A stretch of DNA of 64,000 nt from CAVXDY01 sp963721335 (lineage in GTDB: Bacteria; Actinomycetota; Thermoleophilia; Miltoncostaeales; Miltoncostaeaceae). The stretch's first letter is position 1. Each line of letters begins with the position of its first letter. This document shows, one piece after another, positions 1-8,007 of this stretch. Under the pieces are notes generated by a model, which saw only the letters and a program-made list of their open reading frames with translations, searched no databases and was not told the origin of the DNA. The DNA lies in contig CAVRIV010000008.1 of assembly GCA_963721335.1 (NCBI GenBank), positions 310,001 to 374,000 on the forward strand. The letters are read 5' to 3'. The position numbers and the translations under genes were made by a program.

Positions 1-681
1 GGCATCCAGGAGGCCGTGTCGATCCCGGTCATGGCCAAGTGCCGCATCGGCCACTTCGTCGAGGCCCAGGTCCTCCAGGCGCTCGACATCGACTTCGTCG
101 ACGAGTCCGAGGTCCTCACGCCCGCCGACGAGGCCCACCACATCGACAAGCACGGCTTCACGGTCCCGTTCGTGTGCGGCGCCACGGACCTCGGCGAGGC
201 CCTGCGGCGCGTGTCCGAGGGCGCGGCGATGATCCGCACCAAGGGGGAGGCCGGCACCGGCAACGTGGTGGAGGCCGTGCGCCACATGCGCGCGATCCGC
301 TCCGGCATCGCCCGGCTGACCGGTCTCGCGCCCGAGGAGCTGCACGCCGCCGCGAAGGACCTTCGCGCGCCCTACGAGCTGGTGGCCCGCGTCGCGGCCG
401 AGGGGCGCCTGCCGGTGGTGAACTTCTCCGCCGGGGGCATCGCCACCCCCGCCGACGCGGCGCTCATGATGCAGCTCGGCGCCGAGGGCGTGTTCGTGGG
501 CTCGGGGATCTACAAGAGCGAGGACCCGCCGCGCCGCGCCCGCGCCATCGTCGAGGCGGTGACCCATTTCGAGGACCCCGAGGTGCTGGCGCGCGTCTCG
601 ACGGGGCTGAAGGACGCCATGGCCGGCATCGAGATCTCGGCGCTGGCGCAGGGCGACCTGCTGCAGGGCAGAGGCTGGTGA
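1..681 (+). CDS. pdxS: PdxS, pyridoxal 5'-phosphate synthase synthase subunit (5' end outside window)
   Basis: PdxS builds pyridoxal 5'-phosphate from ribose 5-phosphate, glyceraldehyde 3-phosphate and ammonia delivered by PdxT. The frame is open from base 1, so only the C-terminal ~226 residues of a ~300-residue protein are present. The interdomain-lysine segment IRTKGEAGTGNVVEAVRHMR and the phosphate-binding loops NFSAGGIATP and GVFVGSGIYKS identify the (beta/alpha)8 barrel of the family. Its TGA overlaps the GTG of pdxT by four bases, so the two are almost certainly translationally coupled, as expected for subunits of one complex. No defect is visible in the part present. Confidence 0.96.
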   Translation, partial: GIQEAVSIPVMAKCRIGHFVEAQVLQALDIDFVDESEVLTPADEAHHIDKHGFTVPFVCGATDLGEALRRVSEGAAMIRTKGEAGTGNVVEAVRHMRAIRSGIARLTGLAPEELHAAAKDLRAPYELVARVAAEGRLPVVNFSAGGIATPADAALMMQLGAEGVFVGSGIYKSEDPPRRARAIVEAVTHFEDPEVLARVSTGLKDAMAGIEISALAQGDLLQGRGW

Positions 682-1331
682 GCGCGTCCTCGGGCGATCT
701 GGGCCGGCCGCGGGTGGGGGTGCTCGCGGTGCAGGGGGCCTTCGCCGAGCACGAGCGGGCGCTGGCGGCCGCGGGCTCCGAGCCGGTCCAGGTCCGCGAC
801 GCGGCGCAGCTCGAGGGGCTCGACGCGATCGTGCTGCCCGGCGGCGAGAGCACGACGCTGGGCCTGGTGGCCGAGGGCTCCGGCCTGCTCGGCGCGCTGC
901 GCGAGCGTCTGGACGAGGGCCTTCCGGCGCTCGGCACCTGCGCCGGGATGATCGTGCTGGCGCGCGCGACCACCGGCGGCGCGCAGCCGCTGGTGGGAGG
1001 GATGGACATCGTGGTGCGCCGCAACGCGTTCGGCCGCCAGCGGGCGAGCTTCGAGACCAGCCTCGACGTGCCGGCGCTGGGACCGGAGCCGGTGGACGCG
1101 GTGTTCATCCGGGCCCCGTGGATCGAGGAGGCGGGGCCCGGGGTGGAGGTGCTCGCGAAGGTGGCGGGCCACGGCGTGGCCGCCCGTCAGGGCGACCTGA
1201 TGGTCACGGCCTTCCACCCCGAGCTGGCCGGCGAGCCGCGGTTCCACGAGTGGCTCGTGGAGCGCGCGCGGTCGTGGCGCGAGACGGGAGTGGGACGAGA
1301 GAGGAGGCGGGATCGTGTCCGGGCACAGTAA
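678..1331 (+). CDS. pdxT: PdxT, glutaminase subunit of PLP synthase
   Basis: PdxT hydrolyses glutamine and channels ammonia to PdxS. The protein has 217 residues, slightly longer than the usual ~190-200. The class I amidotransferase elements are visible: the oxyanion motif LPGGESTT, the nucleophilic cysteine in GTCAGM and the His-Glu pair in AFHPEL near the C-terminus. The GTG start overlaps the pdxS stop (GTGA). The C-terminal tail is Arg-rich and runs 17 bases into yebC, which supports co-transcription with the next gene. Confidence 0.96.
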   Translation: MSASSGDLGRPRVGVLAVQGAFAEHERALAAAGSEPVQVRDAAQLEGLDAIVLPGGESTTLGLVAEGSGLLGALRERLDEGLPALGTCAGMIVLARATTGGAQPLVGGMDIVVRRNAFGRQRASFETSLDVPALGPEPVDAVFIRAPWIEEAGPGVEVLAKVAGHGVAARQGDLMVTAFHPELAGEPRFHEWLVERARSWRETGVGRERRRDRVRAQ

Positions 1332-2064
1332 GTGGGCCACCATCAAGCGCAAGAAGGGCGCGGCGGACGCGAAGCGCGGCCAGCTCTTCTCCAAGCTCTC
1401 GCGCGCGATCATCGTGGCCGCGAAGGAGGGCGGCGGCGACCCCGAGTCCAACGCCGCGCTGGCGGGCGCCATCCAGAAGGCGCGCGACAACTCGATGCCG
1501 AAGGACAACATCGAGCGGGCCATCCAGCGGGGCGCGGGCGGGGCGGAGGGCGACGCCTACGAGTCGATGCTCTACGAGGGCTATGCGGCCGGCGGGGTCG
1601 CGGTGATCTGCACGATCCTCACCGACAACCGCAACCGCACGGCGAGCGACCTGCGCTTCATCTTCACCAAGAACGGCGGCTCGCTGGGGACGCCGGGGAG
1701 CGTCGCGTGGCAGTTCGACCGCAAGGGCGTGGTGCTGGTGGACCGCGAGGGCGTGGACGAGGACGAGCTGATGGAGGTGGCGCTCGCCGGCGGAGCCGAG
1801 GACGTCGCCGAGGACGGCTCGCAGTGGCAGATCACCACCGAGCCCGCCGACTTCATGTCCGTGCGGAGCGCGCTCGAGGAGTCGGGCATCGGCTACGTCT
1901 CCTCGGAGCTCACCATGGTCCCCAAGACGACGGTGCAGCCCTCCGAGAAGGAGGCCCGGCAGATCCTGCGCATGATCGACCAGCTCGAGGACAACGACGA
2001 CGTGCAGGACGTCTACGCCAACTTCGACATCTCCGAAGAGGTGCTGGAGGCCGTCGCCGGTTGA
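1315..2064 (+). CDS. yebC: YebC/PmpR-family protein
   Basis: Member of the YebC/PmpR (TACO1) family, described variously as DNA-binding regulators and as factors helping ribosomes through difficult sequences. The N-terminal signature SGHSKWATIKRKKGAADAKR is diagnostic, and the 249-residue length fits the family. The GTG start lies inside the 3' end of pdxT and follows a purine-rich GAGAGGAGG stretch about six bases upstream. It sits directly before ruvC-ruvA-ruvB, a common yebC-ruv arrangement, so it is probably co-expressed with the Holliday-junction genes. Confidence 0.95.
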   Translation: MSGHSKWATIKRKKGAADAKRGQLFSKLSRAIIVAAKEGGGDPESNAALAGAIQKARDNSMPKDNIERAIQRGAGGAEGDAYESMLYEGYAAGGVAVICTILTDNRNRTASDLRFIFTKNGGSLGTPGSVAWQFDRKGVVLVDREGVDEDELMEVALAGGAEDVAEDGSQWQITTEPADFMSVRSALEESGIGYVSSELTMVPKTTVQPSEKEARQILRMIDQLEDNDDVQDVYANFDISEEVLEAVAG

Positions 2065-2099
2065 CGCCGGTCGTCCGCCCGGCCTGATGTGATGGCGCC

Positions 2100-2611
2100 A
2101 TGCGGGGAGACGGCGACGCGTGCGTTCTCGGGATCGACCCCGGCATCGCCTCGACCGGCTACGCCGTGCTCGCCGGCTCGGCCTCCAGCGTGCGGGTGCT
2201 CGCGGTCGGGACGGTCCGGACCTCGCCGCGCACGCCGCATCCCGAGCGCCTGCGGGCGATCCACGACGCCATCGCGGCGCTTCTCAGCGCGCACGCCATC
2301 GGCGGCGGCGGCGCTCGAGTCGTGGTTCGTCCACCCGGTGAGCCGGTCGGCCATGGGCGATGGCCGAGGCACGGGGGGCGATCATGGTGGCGCTGGCGGG
2401 GGTCGGCGTGGACGTGGTGGAGTACGCCCCCAACACGATCAAGCAGGCCGTGACCGGCCACGGCGGCGCGGGCAAGGCCCAGGTGAGGGCCATGGTCGAG
2501 CGGCTGTCGGGGACGGTTCCGGAGTCCGACCACGCGGCCGACGCCCTGGCGGCCGCCATCTGCCATCTCAGCTCCGCGCCGCTTCGGGGGGCCATCCGCC
2601 GCGCGCGCTAG
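2100..2611 (+). CDS. ruvC: RuvC, Holliday junction resolvase (two apparent frameshifts)
   Basis: RuvC is the endonuclease that cuts Holliday junctions moved by RuvAB. The N-terminal part reads VLGIDPGIASTGYAVL with the first catalytic Asp; the C-terminal part reads PNTIKQAVTGHGGAGKAQV and SDHAADALAAAICH with the last acidic/His ligands. Between them the reading frame changes twice: once in the GGC repeat near 2303-2312 (then LESWFVHPVSRSAM, carrying the catalytic Glu) and again near 2352-2358 (then AEARGAIMVAL). Each shift is explained by one extra base, and the restored protein is collinear with RuvC. Assembly indels are more likely than a pseudogene because ruvA and ruvB are intact. Confidence 0.85.
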
Positions 2612-2620
2612 CGTGAGGCC

Positions 2621-3205
2621 GTGATCCGGTCCATCAGGGGGCGCGTGCTGGCCCACGAGCCCGAGGGGCCCGTGGTCGAGGTCGGCGGAGTCGGCCTGCT
2701 CGTGCGCGTGTCCGCGACGACGGCCGCCTCCCTGCCGTCGACGGGCGGCGAGACCTCGCTCCTCACGGTCCTGGTGGTCCGCGAGGAGGCGCTCGACCTC
2801 TACGGCTTCGCGACGGCGGGGGAGCGGACGCTGTTCGAGGCGTTCACCGGGGTGAGCGGGGTGGGGCCGCGGCTCGCGCTGGCGATCTGCGGACTCGACG
2901 CCCCGGACGAGCTGCGCCTCGCGCTGGCGCGCGGCGACAGCGCTCGCCTCCAGGCCGCGAGCGGGGTGGGCAAGCGCACGGCCGAGCGGGTCGTGCTGGA
3001 GCTGCGCGACCGGCTCGGCTCGCTCAACGGGGCGGGCGCGCCGGCCGTCGGTGGCGGAGCCGACTCCTACCTGTCGGCACGCGACGGGCTGGTGGCGCTC
3101 GGATTCCGGCCCGAGGAGGCCGACGCGGCCCTCGCCGAGGCGCCGGCGGGCCTCGACGCGGAGGGCCTGGTGCGCCACGCCCTGGCCCGCCTGCGGCGCC
3201 GGTGA
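2621..3205 (+). CDS. ruvA: RuvA, Holliday junction branch migration protein
   Basis: RuvA binds four-way junctions as a tetramer and loads the RuvB motor. The 194-residue protein begins MIRSIRGRVL, has the OB-fold domain, the helix-hairpin-helix pair (FTGVSGVGPRLALAI and LQAASGVGKRTAERVV) and the C-terminal RuvB-binding domain (DGLVALGFRPEEADAAL). It starts with GTG nine bases after the ruvC stop, and its TGA overlaps the ruvB GTG by four bases. Confidence 0.97.
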   Translation: MIRSIRGRVLAHEPEGPVVEVGGVGLLVRVSATTAASLPSTGGETSLLTVLVVREEALDLYGFATAGERTLFEAFTGVSGVGPRLALAICGLDAPDELRLALARGDSARLQAASGVGKRTAERVVLELRDRLGSLNGAGAPAVGGGADSYLSARDGLVALGFRPEEADAALAEAPAGLDAEGLVRHALARLRRR

Positions 3206-4245
3206 GCGATCCCCGGGAGGAGGGCGGCGAGCGGCTCGCCGCCGCCGCCGACATCGGAGCCGAGGACGAGCTCGACCGCTCGCTGCGCCCCCGCCGCATG
3301 GGCGACTTCATCGGGCAGGAGGGGGTCAAGCAGCAGCTCTCGATCTTCCTGGAGGCCGCCCGCCAGCGCGGCGAGCCCCTCGACCACGTGCTCCTCGCGG
3401 GCCCCCCCGGCCTGGGCAAGACCTCGCTGGCCGGAATCGTCGCCGCCGAGATGGGGGTGGGCTTCCACGTCACCAGCGGGCCGGTGCTCGAGCGCAAGGG
3501 GGACCTCGCGGCGGTCCTCACCGCGCTCGATCCCCACGACGTGCTCTTCATCGACGAGATCCACCGGCTCAGCCGGGTGGTGGAGGAGGTCCTCTACCCG
3601 GCGATGGAGGACTTCCAGCTCGACGTGGTGCTGGGGCAGGGGCCGTCGGCGCGCACCCTGCGCCTCGATCTGCCGCGCTTCACGCTGGTGGGCGCCACCA
3701 CCCGGACCGGGCTCCTCACCACCCCGCTGCGCGGGCGCTTCGGCGTCTTCCACCGGCTGGACTACTACGGGGCCGGCGATCTCGCGTCCATCGTCCACCG
3801 CTCCGCCCGGCTTCTGGGCGTGGAGATCGACGGGGACGGCGCCTCGGCGCTGGCCGAGCGGTCGCGCGGCACGCCGCGCATCGCCAACCGGCTGCTCCGC
3901 CGGGTGCGCGACGTGGCCCAGGTGCGCGGCCACCCCCGCATCGATCGCGACGTCGCGGAGGAGGCCCTGGAGCTGCTGGAGGTCGACTCCCTCGGGCTCG
4001 AGGAGCTCGACCGCCAGATCCTGCGCCGTCTCGCGGAGACCTTCGAGGGCCGGCCGGTGGGCCTGGGGACGCTCGCCGACAGCGTGGGCGAGGCGGCCGA
4101 CACGATCGAGGACGTCTACGAGCCGTACCTGCTGCAGGAGGGGCTGCTCAAGCGCACGCCCCGGGGCCGGGTGGCGACTCCGCGGGCCTACCGCCACCTG
4201 GGTCTCATCCCTCCTGCCGACCTGGGGCAGTCCGGGCTGTTCTGA
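3202..4245 (+). CDS. ruvB: RuvB, Holliday junction branch migration ATPase
   Basis: AAA+ hexameric motor that drives branch migration with RuvA. The 347 residues include Walker A GPPGLGKTS (about 67-75), Walker B FIDEIH (about 116-121), the sensor segment VGATTRTG and the arginine-finger region LRGRFG, followed by the winged-helix domain ending in the conserved PRAYRHLGL. The GTG start overlaps ruvA by four bases. This closes the yebC-ruvCAB group. Confidence 0.98.
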   Translation: MSDPREEGGERLAAAADIGAEDELDRSLRPRRMGDFIGQEGVKQQLSIFLEAARQRGEPLDHVLLAGPPGLGKTSLAGIVAAEMGVGFHVTSGPVLERKGDLAAVLTALDPHDVLFIDEIHRLSRVVEEVLYPAMEDFQLDVVLGQGPSARTLRLDLPRFTLVGATTRTGLLTTPLRGRFGVFHRLDYYGAGDLASIVHRSARLLGVEIDGDGASALAERSRGTPRIANRLLRRVRDVAQVRGHPRIDRDVAEEALELLEVDSLGLEELDRQILRRLAETFEGRPVGLGTLADSVGEAADTIEDVYEPYLLQEGLLKRTPRGRVATPRAYRHLGLIPPADLGQSGLF

Positions 4246-4252
4246 TCCGGGG

Positions 4253-4270
4253 GGCCGAGTACACTCGGCC
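4253..4270 (+). promoter_or_regulatory. 18-bp palindrome overlapping a -10-like box before the CBS gene
   Basis: GGCCGAGT and ACTCGGCC form a perfect inverted repeat around an AC centre. It contains TACACT (4260-4265), seven bases before the ATG at 4273, so the transcript may be leaderless. The palindrome could be an operator or simply overlap the promoter; no -35 box is obvious. Confidence 0.4.
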
Positions 4271-4272
4271 GG

Positions 4273-4677
4273 ATGAACGTCCGCGAGGTCATGGCCGACG
4301 TGAAGGTGCGCCTCCAGCCCGAGGACACCCTGCGGAGCGCCGCGGTCGCGCTGCGCGAGGCGCGCACCGGGCTGGCGATCGTCGAGGTGGCGCCGGGCGG
4401 GGGCGTGCTCACCGAGCGGGACGTCCTCAGGGCCATCGCCGAGTCGGCCGACCTCGACGCGACGCCCGTCCGCGACTACATGACGCCCGACCCGATCGCC
4501 GTGGAGCCGGAATCGGATCTCGACGCCGCCTGTGACCTGATGATCTCCCACGGCGTCCGCCACCTGCTGGTGAGCGAGGGCGAGACGCTGGTGGGCGTGC
4601 TGAACATGCGCGACGTGGTCGGTGTGCTCTCGGGCGCCGCCACCCTGGGCGCGGTCCCGCCGGCGAGGGGCTCTTAG
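4273..4677 (+). CDS. Tandem CBS-domain protein
   Basis: A 134-residue protein made only of two CBS motifs (about residues 1-62 and 68-126), with the typical VREVMADV opening, GVLTERDVLRAIAE ending the first motif, and VRDYMTPDPIAVEPE opening the second. Stand-alone CBS pairs usually bind adenine nucleotides or SAM and act as sensors for a partner; no partner is evident here. The ATG is used because it lies next to the TACACT box. It is convergent with the YCII gene. Confidence 0.9.
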   Translation: MNVREVMADVKVRLQPEDTLRSAAVALREARTGLAIVEVAPGGGVLTERDVLRAIAESADLDATPVRDYMTPDPIAVEPESDLDAACDLMISHGVRHLLVSEGETLVGVLNMRDVVGVLSGAATLGAVPPARGS

Positions 4678-4699
4678 GCCTCCAGGGCGAGGACGGGGG

Positions 4700-4990
4700 T
4701 CACTGCTCGAGCAGCCCCTCGAGGCCGGGCGCGGCCCGCACGGGCTGGAACTCCAGGACCTCGTACTCGGCGGAGCCGGAGGTGTGGAAGGGGTCCTCGC
4801 CGATCATCTCCCAGACCTCCTCCGGGCTCTCGCCGCGGGCGAGGATCAGCCCGCCGGTGAGCGGCACCTGGCGCGCCGTGAGGAGGATCCTGCCGGCCTC
4901 CATGTTCTTCATGATCCAGGCGCGGTGGCCGTCGAGCAGGCGATCGACCTCCTCGGCCGGCTTCGTGTAGCGGGCGATGAGCGCGAACAC
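4700..4990 (-). CDS. YCII-domain protein
   Basis: A small protein of 96 residues beginning VFALIARYTKPAEEVDRLLD, with the YCII-family features of an N-terminal beta strand, a conserved His/Trp (HRAWI) and the segment GEDPFHTSG. The family has the ferredoxin-like dimer fold; most members have no proven activity. The GTG at 4990 is preferred over upstream starts because AGAGGAG lies about seven bases before it and homology begins there. It follows the DUF3237-like gene by 14 bases and is probably in the same operon. Confidence 0.8.
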   Translation of the reverse strand: MFALIARYTKPAEEVDRLLDGHRAWIMKNMEAGRILLTARQVPLTGGLILARGESPEEVWEMIGEDPFHTSGSAEYEVLEFQPVRAAPGLEGLLEQ

Positions 4991-5004
4991 TGCGGTCTCC
5001 TCTC

Positions 5005-5472
5005 TTAGGGGATCGGCTCCCAGATGAGCTCGGCGAAGTCGATCACGAAGTCGATCTTGCCTCCGACGACTCCCCGCGGCGCGCCGGAGGCATCGCTCGG
5101 CCGGAACTCTCCGGTCCCGACGCACACCACGTCGTTGAGCCAGGCGTAGCGCTCGTCGCCGCTCACGTGGGTGGCCGCGAGGACGATCTGGCGGTTGCCC
5201 GGCGGGTAGGGCCGCGCGAACCCCCGCCAGTCGAAGATGACCGTCGCGCCGTCCTCCGTCTCGATGGCGCCCTGGATGTTCGGAAGCGCGTTCTTGTCGA
5301 CCCGGGAGCGGGGGTGGTTGGCGGCCTGGAGCCGCCCGGCGATGCGGCCCTCCACCGTCCCCTCCGCGACGAAGAAGTAGTAGCCCTCGCTACCGGACTC
5401 GCCCCCGAGCACGGTGCCGGTCCCTCCGTCGGGATAGCGAAACACGGCGCGATACAGCGGCTCGAGCCTCAT
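5005..5472 (-). CDS. DUF3237-like protein
   Basis: A 155-residue soluble protein with no signal peptide. The opening MRLEPLYRAVF, the segments GRIAGRLQAAN and GAIETEDGATVIFDWRGFARP and the terminal DFAELIWEPIP resemble DUF3237 beta-barrel proteins, whose biochemical role is unknown. It lies 24 bases after the glycosyltransferase on the same strand and just before the YCII gene, so the three may be one transcript. The family assignment comes from recalled pattern, not a search. Confidence 0.6.
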   Translation of the reverse strand: MRLEPLYRAVFRYPDGGTGTVLGGESGSEGYYFFVAEGTVEGRIAGRLQAANHPRSRVDKNALPNIQGAIETEDGATVIFDWRGFARPYPPGNRQIVLAATHVSGDERYAWLNDVVCVGTGEFRPSDASGAPRGVVGGKIDFVIDFAELIWEPIP

Positions 5473-5496
5473 CCGTTCCTCCTTCTCCCCATGCTC

Positions 5497-6777
5497 TCAC
5501 TCGGACGATCGTCTCAGCGGGACCCGGCCGGCCCGGATGGCCTTGGGGAGGTTGCGGGCCAGCTCGATCGGGTTGCGCTTCAGGTTGAACCTCAGCCCCA
5601 TGACCGGCGGCGGCGCGGTGCCGCGCTTCGCCTCGATGATCTCGCGATAGAGAGCCTCCACCCGGCCCGCGATGATCGGCCAGGCGTACTGCTCGACCGC
5701 CACCGCACGCCCGCGCGCGCCCCAGTCGGCGCGCATCGCCGCGTCGTCCAGCAGCTCGCCGATGCCCATGGCGAGCGCGGCGGCGTCGCGCGGCGGCACG
5801 AAACGCCCGGGGGCGCCGTCCCGGATGACCTGCCGGAAGCCGATGTTGTCCGCGCAGACCACCGGGGTGCCGCTGGCCATGGCCTCGAGGAGCACCACGC
5901 CGAACGAGGCCAGCACGCAGGGCGCGGCGAACACGGCGGCCTCCCGGTACAGGCGTGGCCGCTCCTTGTCGAGCAGCCCCAGCCACTCGATGCGGTCGTC
6001 CAGCCCCAGCGTCCTCGCCTGCCGGTGGTACTTCGGGCGCAGCGGGCCGTCGCCCACCACCTGCAGCACGAAGTCGCGGCCCTCGTCGGCCAGGATGCGC
6101 GACGCGTCCAGCATCACGTCCAGGGCGTTGCGCGGGTCGAAGCGGCCCACGAAGAGGATGCGCGGCGGGCCCTCCGGACGTGCCTCGGAGGGCGCCAGGG
6201 GCCGGTAGAGGCCGGTGTCGATGCCGTTGGGGATGATCTCGAAGTCCTGCTCGGTGAAGTACGGCCGCATCGCGGTGATGCAGGGCTCCGAGACCGCGAT
6301 CAGCCGGTCGGTGCGGGCCAGCGTGCTCTTCACGTAGGCCAGGAAGTAGCGGTAGCCCCAGTGGCCGTGCTCGAAGTAGGTGTGGAAGGTGCCCACGTTC
6401 ACCGGGGCCAGGGAGGTCCGCAGGGAGTAGAGGGGGAGGGTGGGCACCGCGAGCCCCTGCGCGTGCACCACGTCCATGCCGCTCAGCGCGCGGGTCACGC
6501 GGACCTTCAGACCCGGCATCCCGATGCTCACGCGCGCGACCGATCCGTTTCCGTAGAACGGGATCGACGCCGCCATCCGAACCGTGCGGTAGCCGTGCAC
6601 CGAGAGGTTCTCGGCGTCGAGCGCCCGGGCCCGGCGCTTCATGCCCCACGGCGCCAGGCTCGTGAGCACGGTCACCTCGTGGCCGCGGGCCGCCAGCTCC
6701 TTGCTGAGGTTGTGGACGTGCTCGGGCACGCCCCCGAGGACCGGGTAGGCGTACTCGGTGACCATCGCGACCCTCAC
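5497..6777 (-). CDS. GT4-family glycosyltransferase (PimA-like)
   Basis: A 426-residue GT-B enzyme. The N-terminal domain starts RVAMVTEYAYPVLGGVPEHV, with the acceptor-side glycine loop. The donor domain has EIIPNGIDTGLYRP, RILFVGRFDPRNALDVMLDA and GTPVVCADNIGFRQVI. This resembles phosphatidylinositol mannosyltransferases and related lipid glycosyltransferases. In the EX7E motif the second Glu is present (FGVVLLEAM) but the first position is Ala (CVLASFG), which is unusual. The GTG start overlaps the stop of the PAP2 gene (GTGA), so the two are coupled and may act on one lipid-linked substrate. The substrate is not identifiable. Confidence 0.88.
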   Translation of the reverse strand: MRVAMVTEYAYPVLGGVPEHVHNLSKELAARGHEVTVLTSLAPWGMKRRARALDAENLSVHGYRTVRMAASIPFYGNGSVARVSIGMPGLKVRVTRALSGMDVVHAQGLAVPTLPLYSLRTSLAPVNVGTFHTYFEHGHWGYRYFLAYVKSTLARTDRLIAVSEPCITAMRPYFTEQDFEIIPNGIDTGLYRPLAPSEARPEGPPRILFVGRFDPRNALDVMLDASRILADEGRDFVLQVVGDGPLRPKYHRQARTLGLDDRIEWLGLLDKERPRLYREAAVFAAPCVLASFGVVLLEAMASGTPVVCADNIGFRQVIRDGAPGRFVPPRDAAALAMGIGELLDDAAMRADWGARGRAVAVEQYAWPIIAGRVEALYREIIEAKRGTAPPPVMGLRFNLKRNPIELARNLPKAIRAGRVPLRRSSE

Positions 6778-7535
6778 GGCCGCTCCGGGTAGTGCCAGGG
6801 CCGCGGCAGGGAGCGGCACAGCGGCGAGACGATCGCCAGCGCCAGGAGCACGGCGCCGGCCCCGCCCACGCCGTCCAGGATCCAGTGGTTCGCGGTCGCC
6901 ACGACCACGAAGAGCATGGTGGCGGGCCACAAGAGGGCGAGCCAGCGCCAGGGCGAGGGGCGCAGCAGCCACACGAAGGTGAGCCCGAAGAGCAGCGTGT
7001 ACCCCACGTGCATCGACGGCATCGCGGCGAACTCGTTGCGGAAGGGCTCGAACCACGACAGCGCGCCGCCCAGCTCGAGCGGCGTCTTGGTGGGGTCCTC
7101 GAGCCCCAGGTCCGTGAGCCGCGGCGGGGCCAGCGGCCAGAGCCAGTACCCCAGCAGCGCCAGCGCGTTGGCGGTCCAGAACCAGTTGCGGAAGGCCGCG
7201 TAGTAGGGGCGGCGGCGGAACCACACGAAGGCGAAGGCGATCGCGTACCCGGTGACGTGCCCCAGGGTGTAGGCCCAGGTGGTGAGGAACTCGCCGGCCG
7301 GCACCGAGTGGGCGAAGTCCTGCACGTCGGGCTCGACGAACAGGCCGAGGGTCTTCTCCACGTCGATCAGGTCGAGCGCGTGCTGGATGGGCCGGGTGGG
7401 GTCCTCCAGCGCCACCAGGTCGCGCACCCACTCGTAGACGGCCATCAGCACCAGGAAGAGGACGATCTCGGCGCCGAGGGACCAGCGTGCGGACCACGCG
7501 CGCGCGAGTGGCGAGGGGCGGGCGGCGACCGTCAC
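6774..7535 (-). CDS. PAP2-superfamily membrane phosphatase/transferase
   Basis: A 253-residue integral membrane protein with about six hydrophobic helices. The phosphatase motifs are APPRLTD, MPSMHVGYTLLF and ANHWILDGVGG, the pattern of the PAP2_3 group that includes inositol-phosphorylceramide synthase-like enzymes. The GTG at 7535 is chosen because upstream sequence is Arg/Pro-rich and not membrane-like. It is the first gene of a minus-strand unit, divergent from yajC, and is coupled to the glycosyltransferase. A role in phospholipid or lipid-carrier metabolism is inferred. Confidence 0.85.
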   Translation of the reverse strand: MTVAARPSPLARAWSARWSLGAEIVLFLVLMAVYEWVRDLVALEDPTRPIQHALDLIDVEKTLGLFVEPDVQDFAHSVPAGEFLTTWAYTLGHVTGYAIAFAFVWFRRRPYYAAFRNWFWTANALALLGYWLWPLAPPRLTDLGLEDPTKTPLELGGALSWFEPFRNEFAAMPSMHVGYTLLFGLTFVWLLRPSPWRWLALLWPATMLFVVVATANHWILDGVGGAGAVLLALAIVSPLCRSLPRPWHYPERP

Positions 7536-7677
7536 GGCGGCGCAACGTAGCACGGGGTCGCCCGTCCCCCGGGGCCCCCGGCCCGGCCGTCCGGATGCGC
7601 CCGGGGCCTTTGCTATCCTCGGCCGCGCCGGGCAGCCCCGGCGCCCTGCGGCAGCCCGAGCACGAGGTGCCCCTCTC

Positions 7678-7992
7678 ATGTCGGCCCTCCTGCCGATCTA
7701 CATCGTCATCTTCCTGGGCCTGATCTACCTGATCGGGATCCGGCCCCAGCAGAAGCGCCGCAAGGAGCTGGAGTCGCTGATGAGCCGGCTCTCCCCGGGC
7801 GACGAGGTGGTGACGGTGTCCGGGATCTACGGCACGGTGACCGAGATCGAGGATGGTGAGACGATCCTGCTCGAGATCGCGGAGGACACCGACATCCGGA
7901 TGGCCAAGGGCTCGATCGCGCGCATCGTCTCGGATCGCACCGGGGCGACCGCCTCCACCGACGCGTCGGCGGCCTCGGACGCGGGTAGCTAG
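7678..7992 (+). CDS. yajC: YajC, preprotein translocase subunit
   Basis: Single-pass inner-membrane protein of the SecDF-YajC accessory complex. The 104 residues show one N-terminal membrane helix (PIYIVIFLGLIYLIGI), then RPQQKRRKEL and the conserved GDEVVTVSGIYGTV segment. It lies 15 bases upstream of secDF. A TATCCT hexamer near 7614-7619 is a plausible -10 for this operon. Confidence 0.94.
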   Translation: MSALLPIYIVIFLGLIYLIGIRPQQKRRKELESLMSRLSPGDEVVTVSGIYGTVTEIEDGETILLEIAEDTDIRMAKGSIARIVSDRTGATASTDASAASDAGS

Positions 7993-8007
7993 CTCAACCC
8001 GACGCCG

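Noticed and set aside
2290..2360. Programmed ribosomal frameshifting in ruvC
   Set aside because: Two shifts occur within 60 bases with no slippery heptamer or downstream structure, and similar shifts occur in many unrelated genes here; sequence error is simpler.
5167..6792. Large + strand open frame opposite the glycosyltransferase
   Set aside because: It lies antisense to convincing GT4 and DUF3237-like genes and has low-complexity His/Arg composition.
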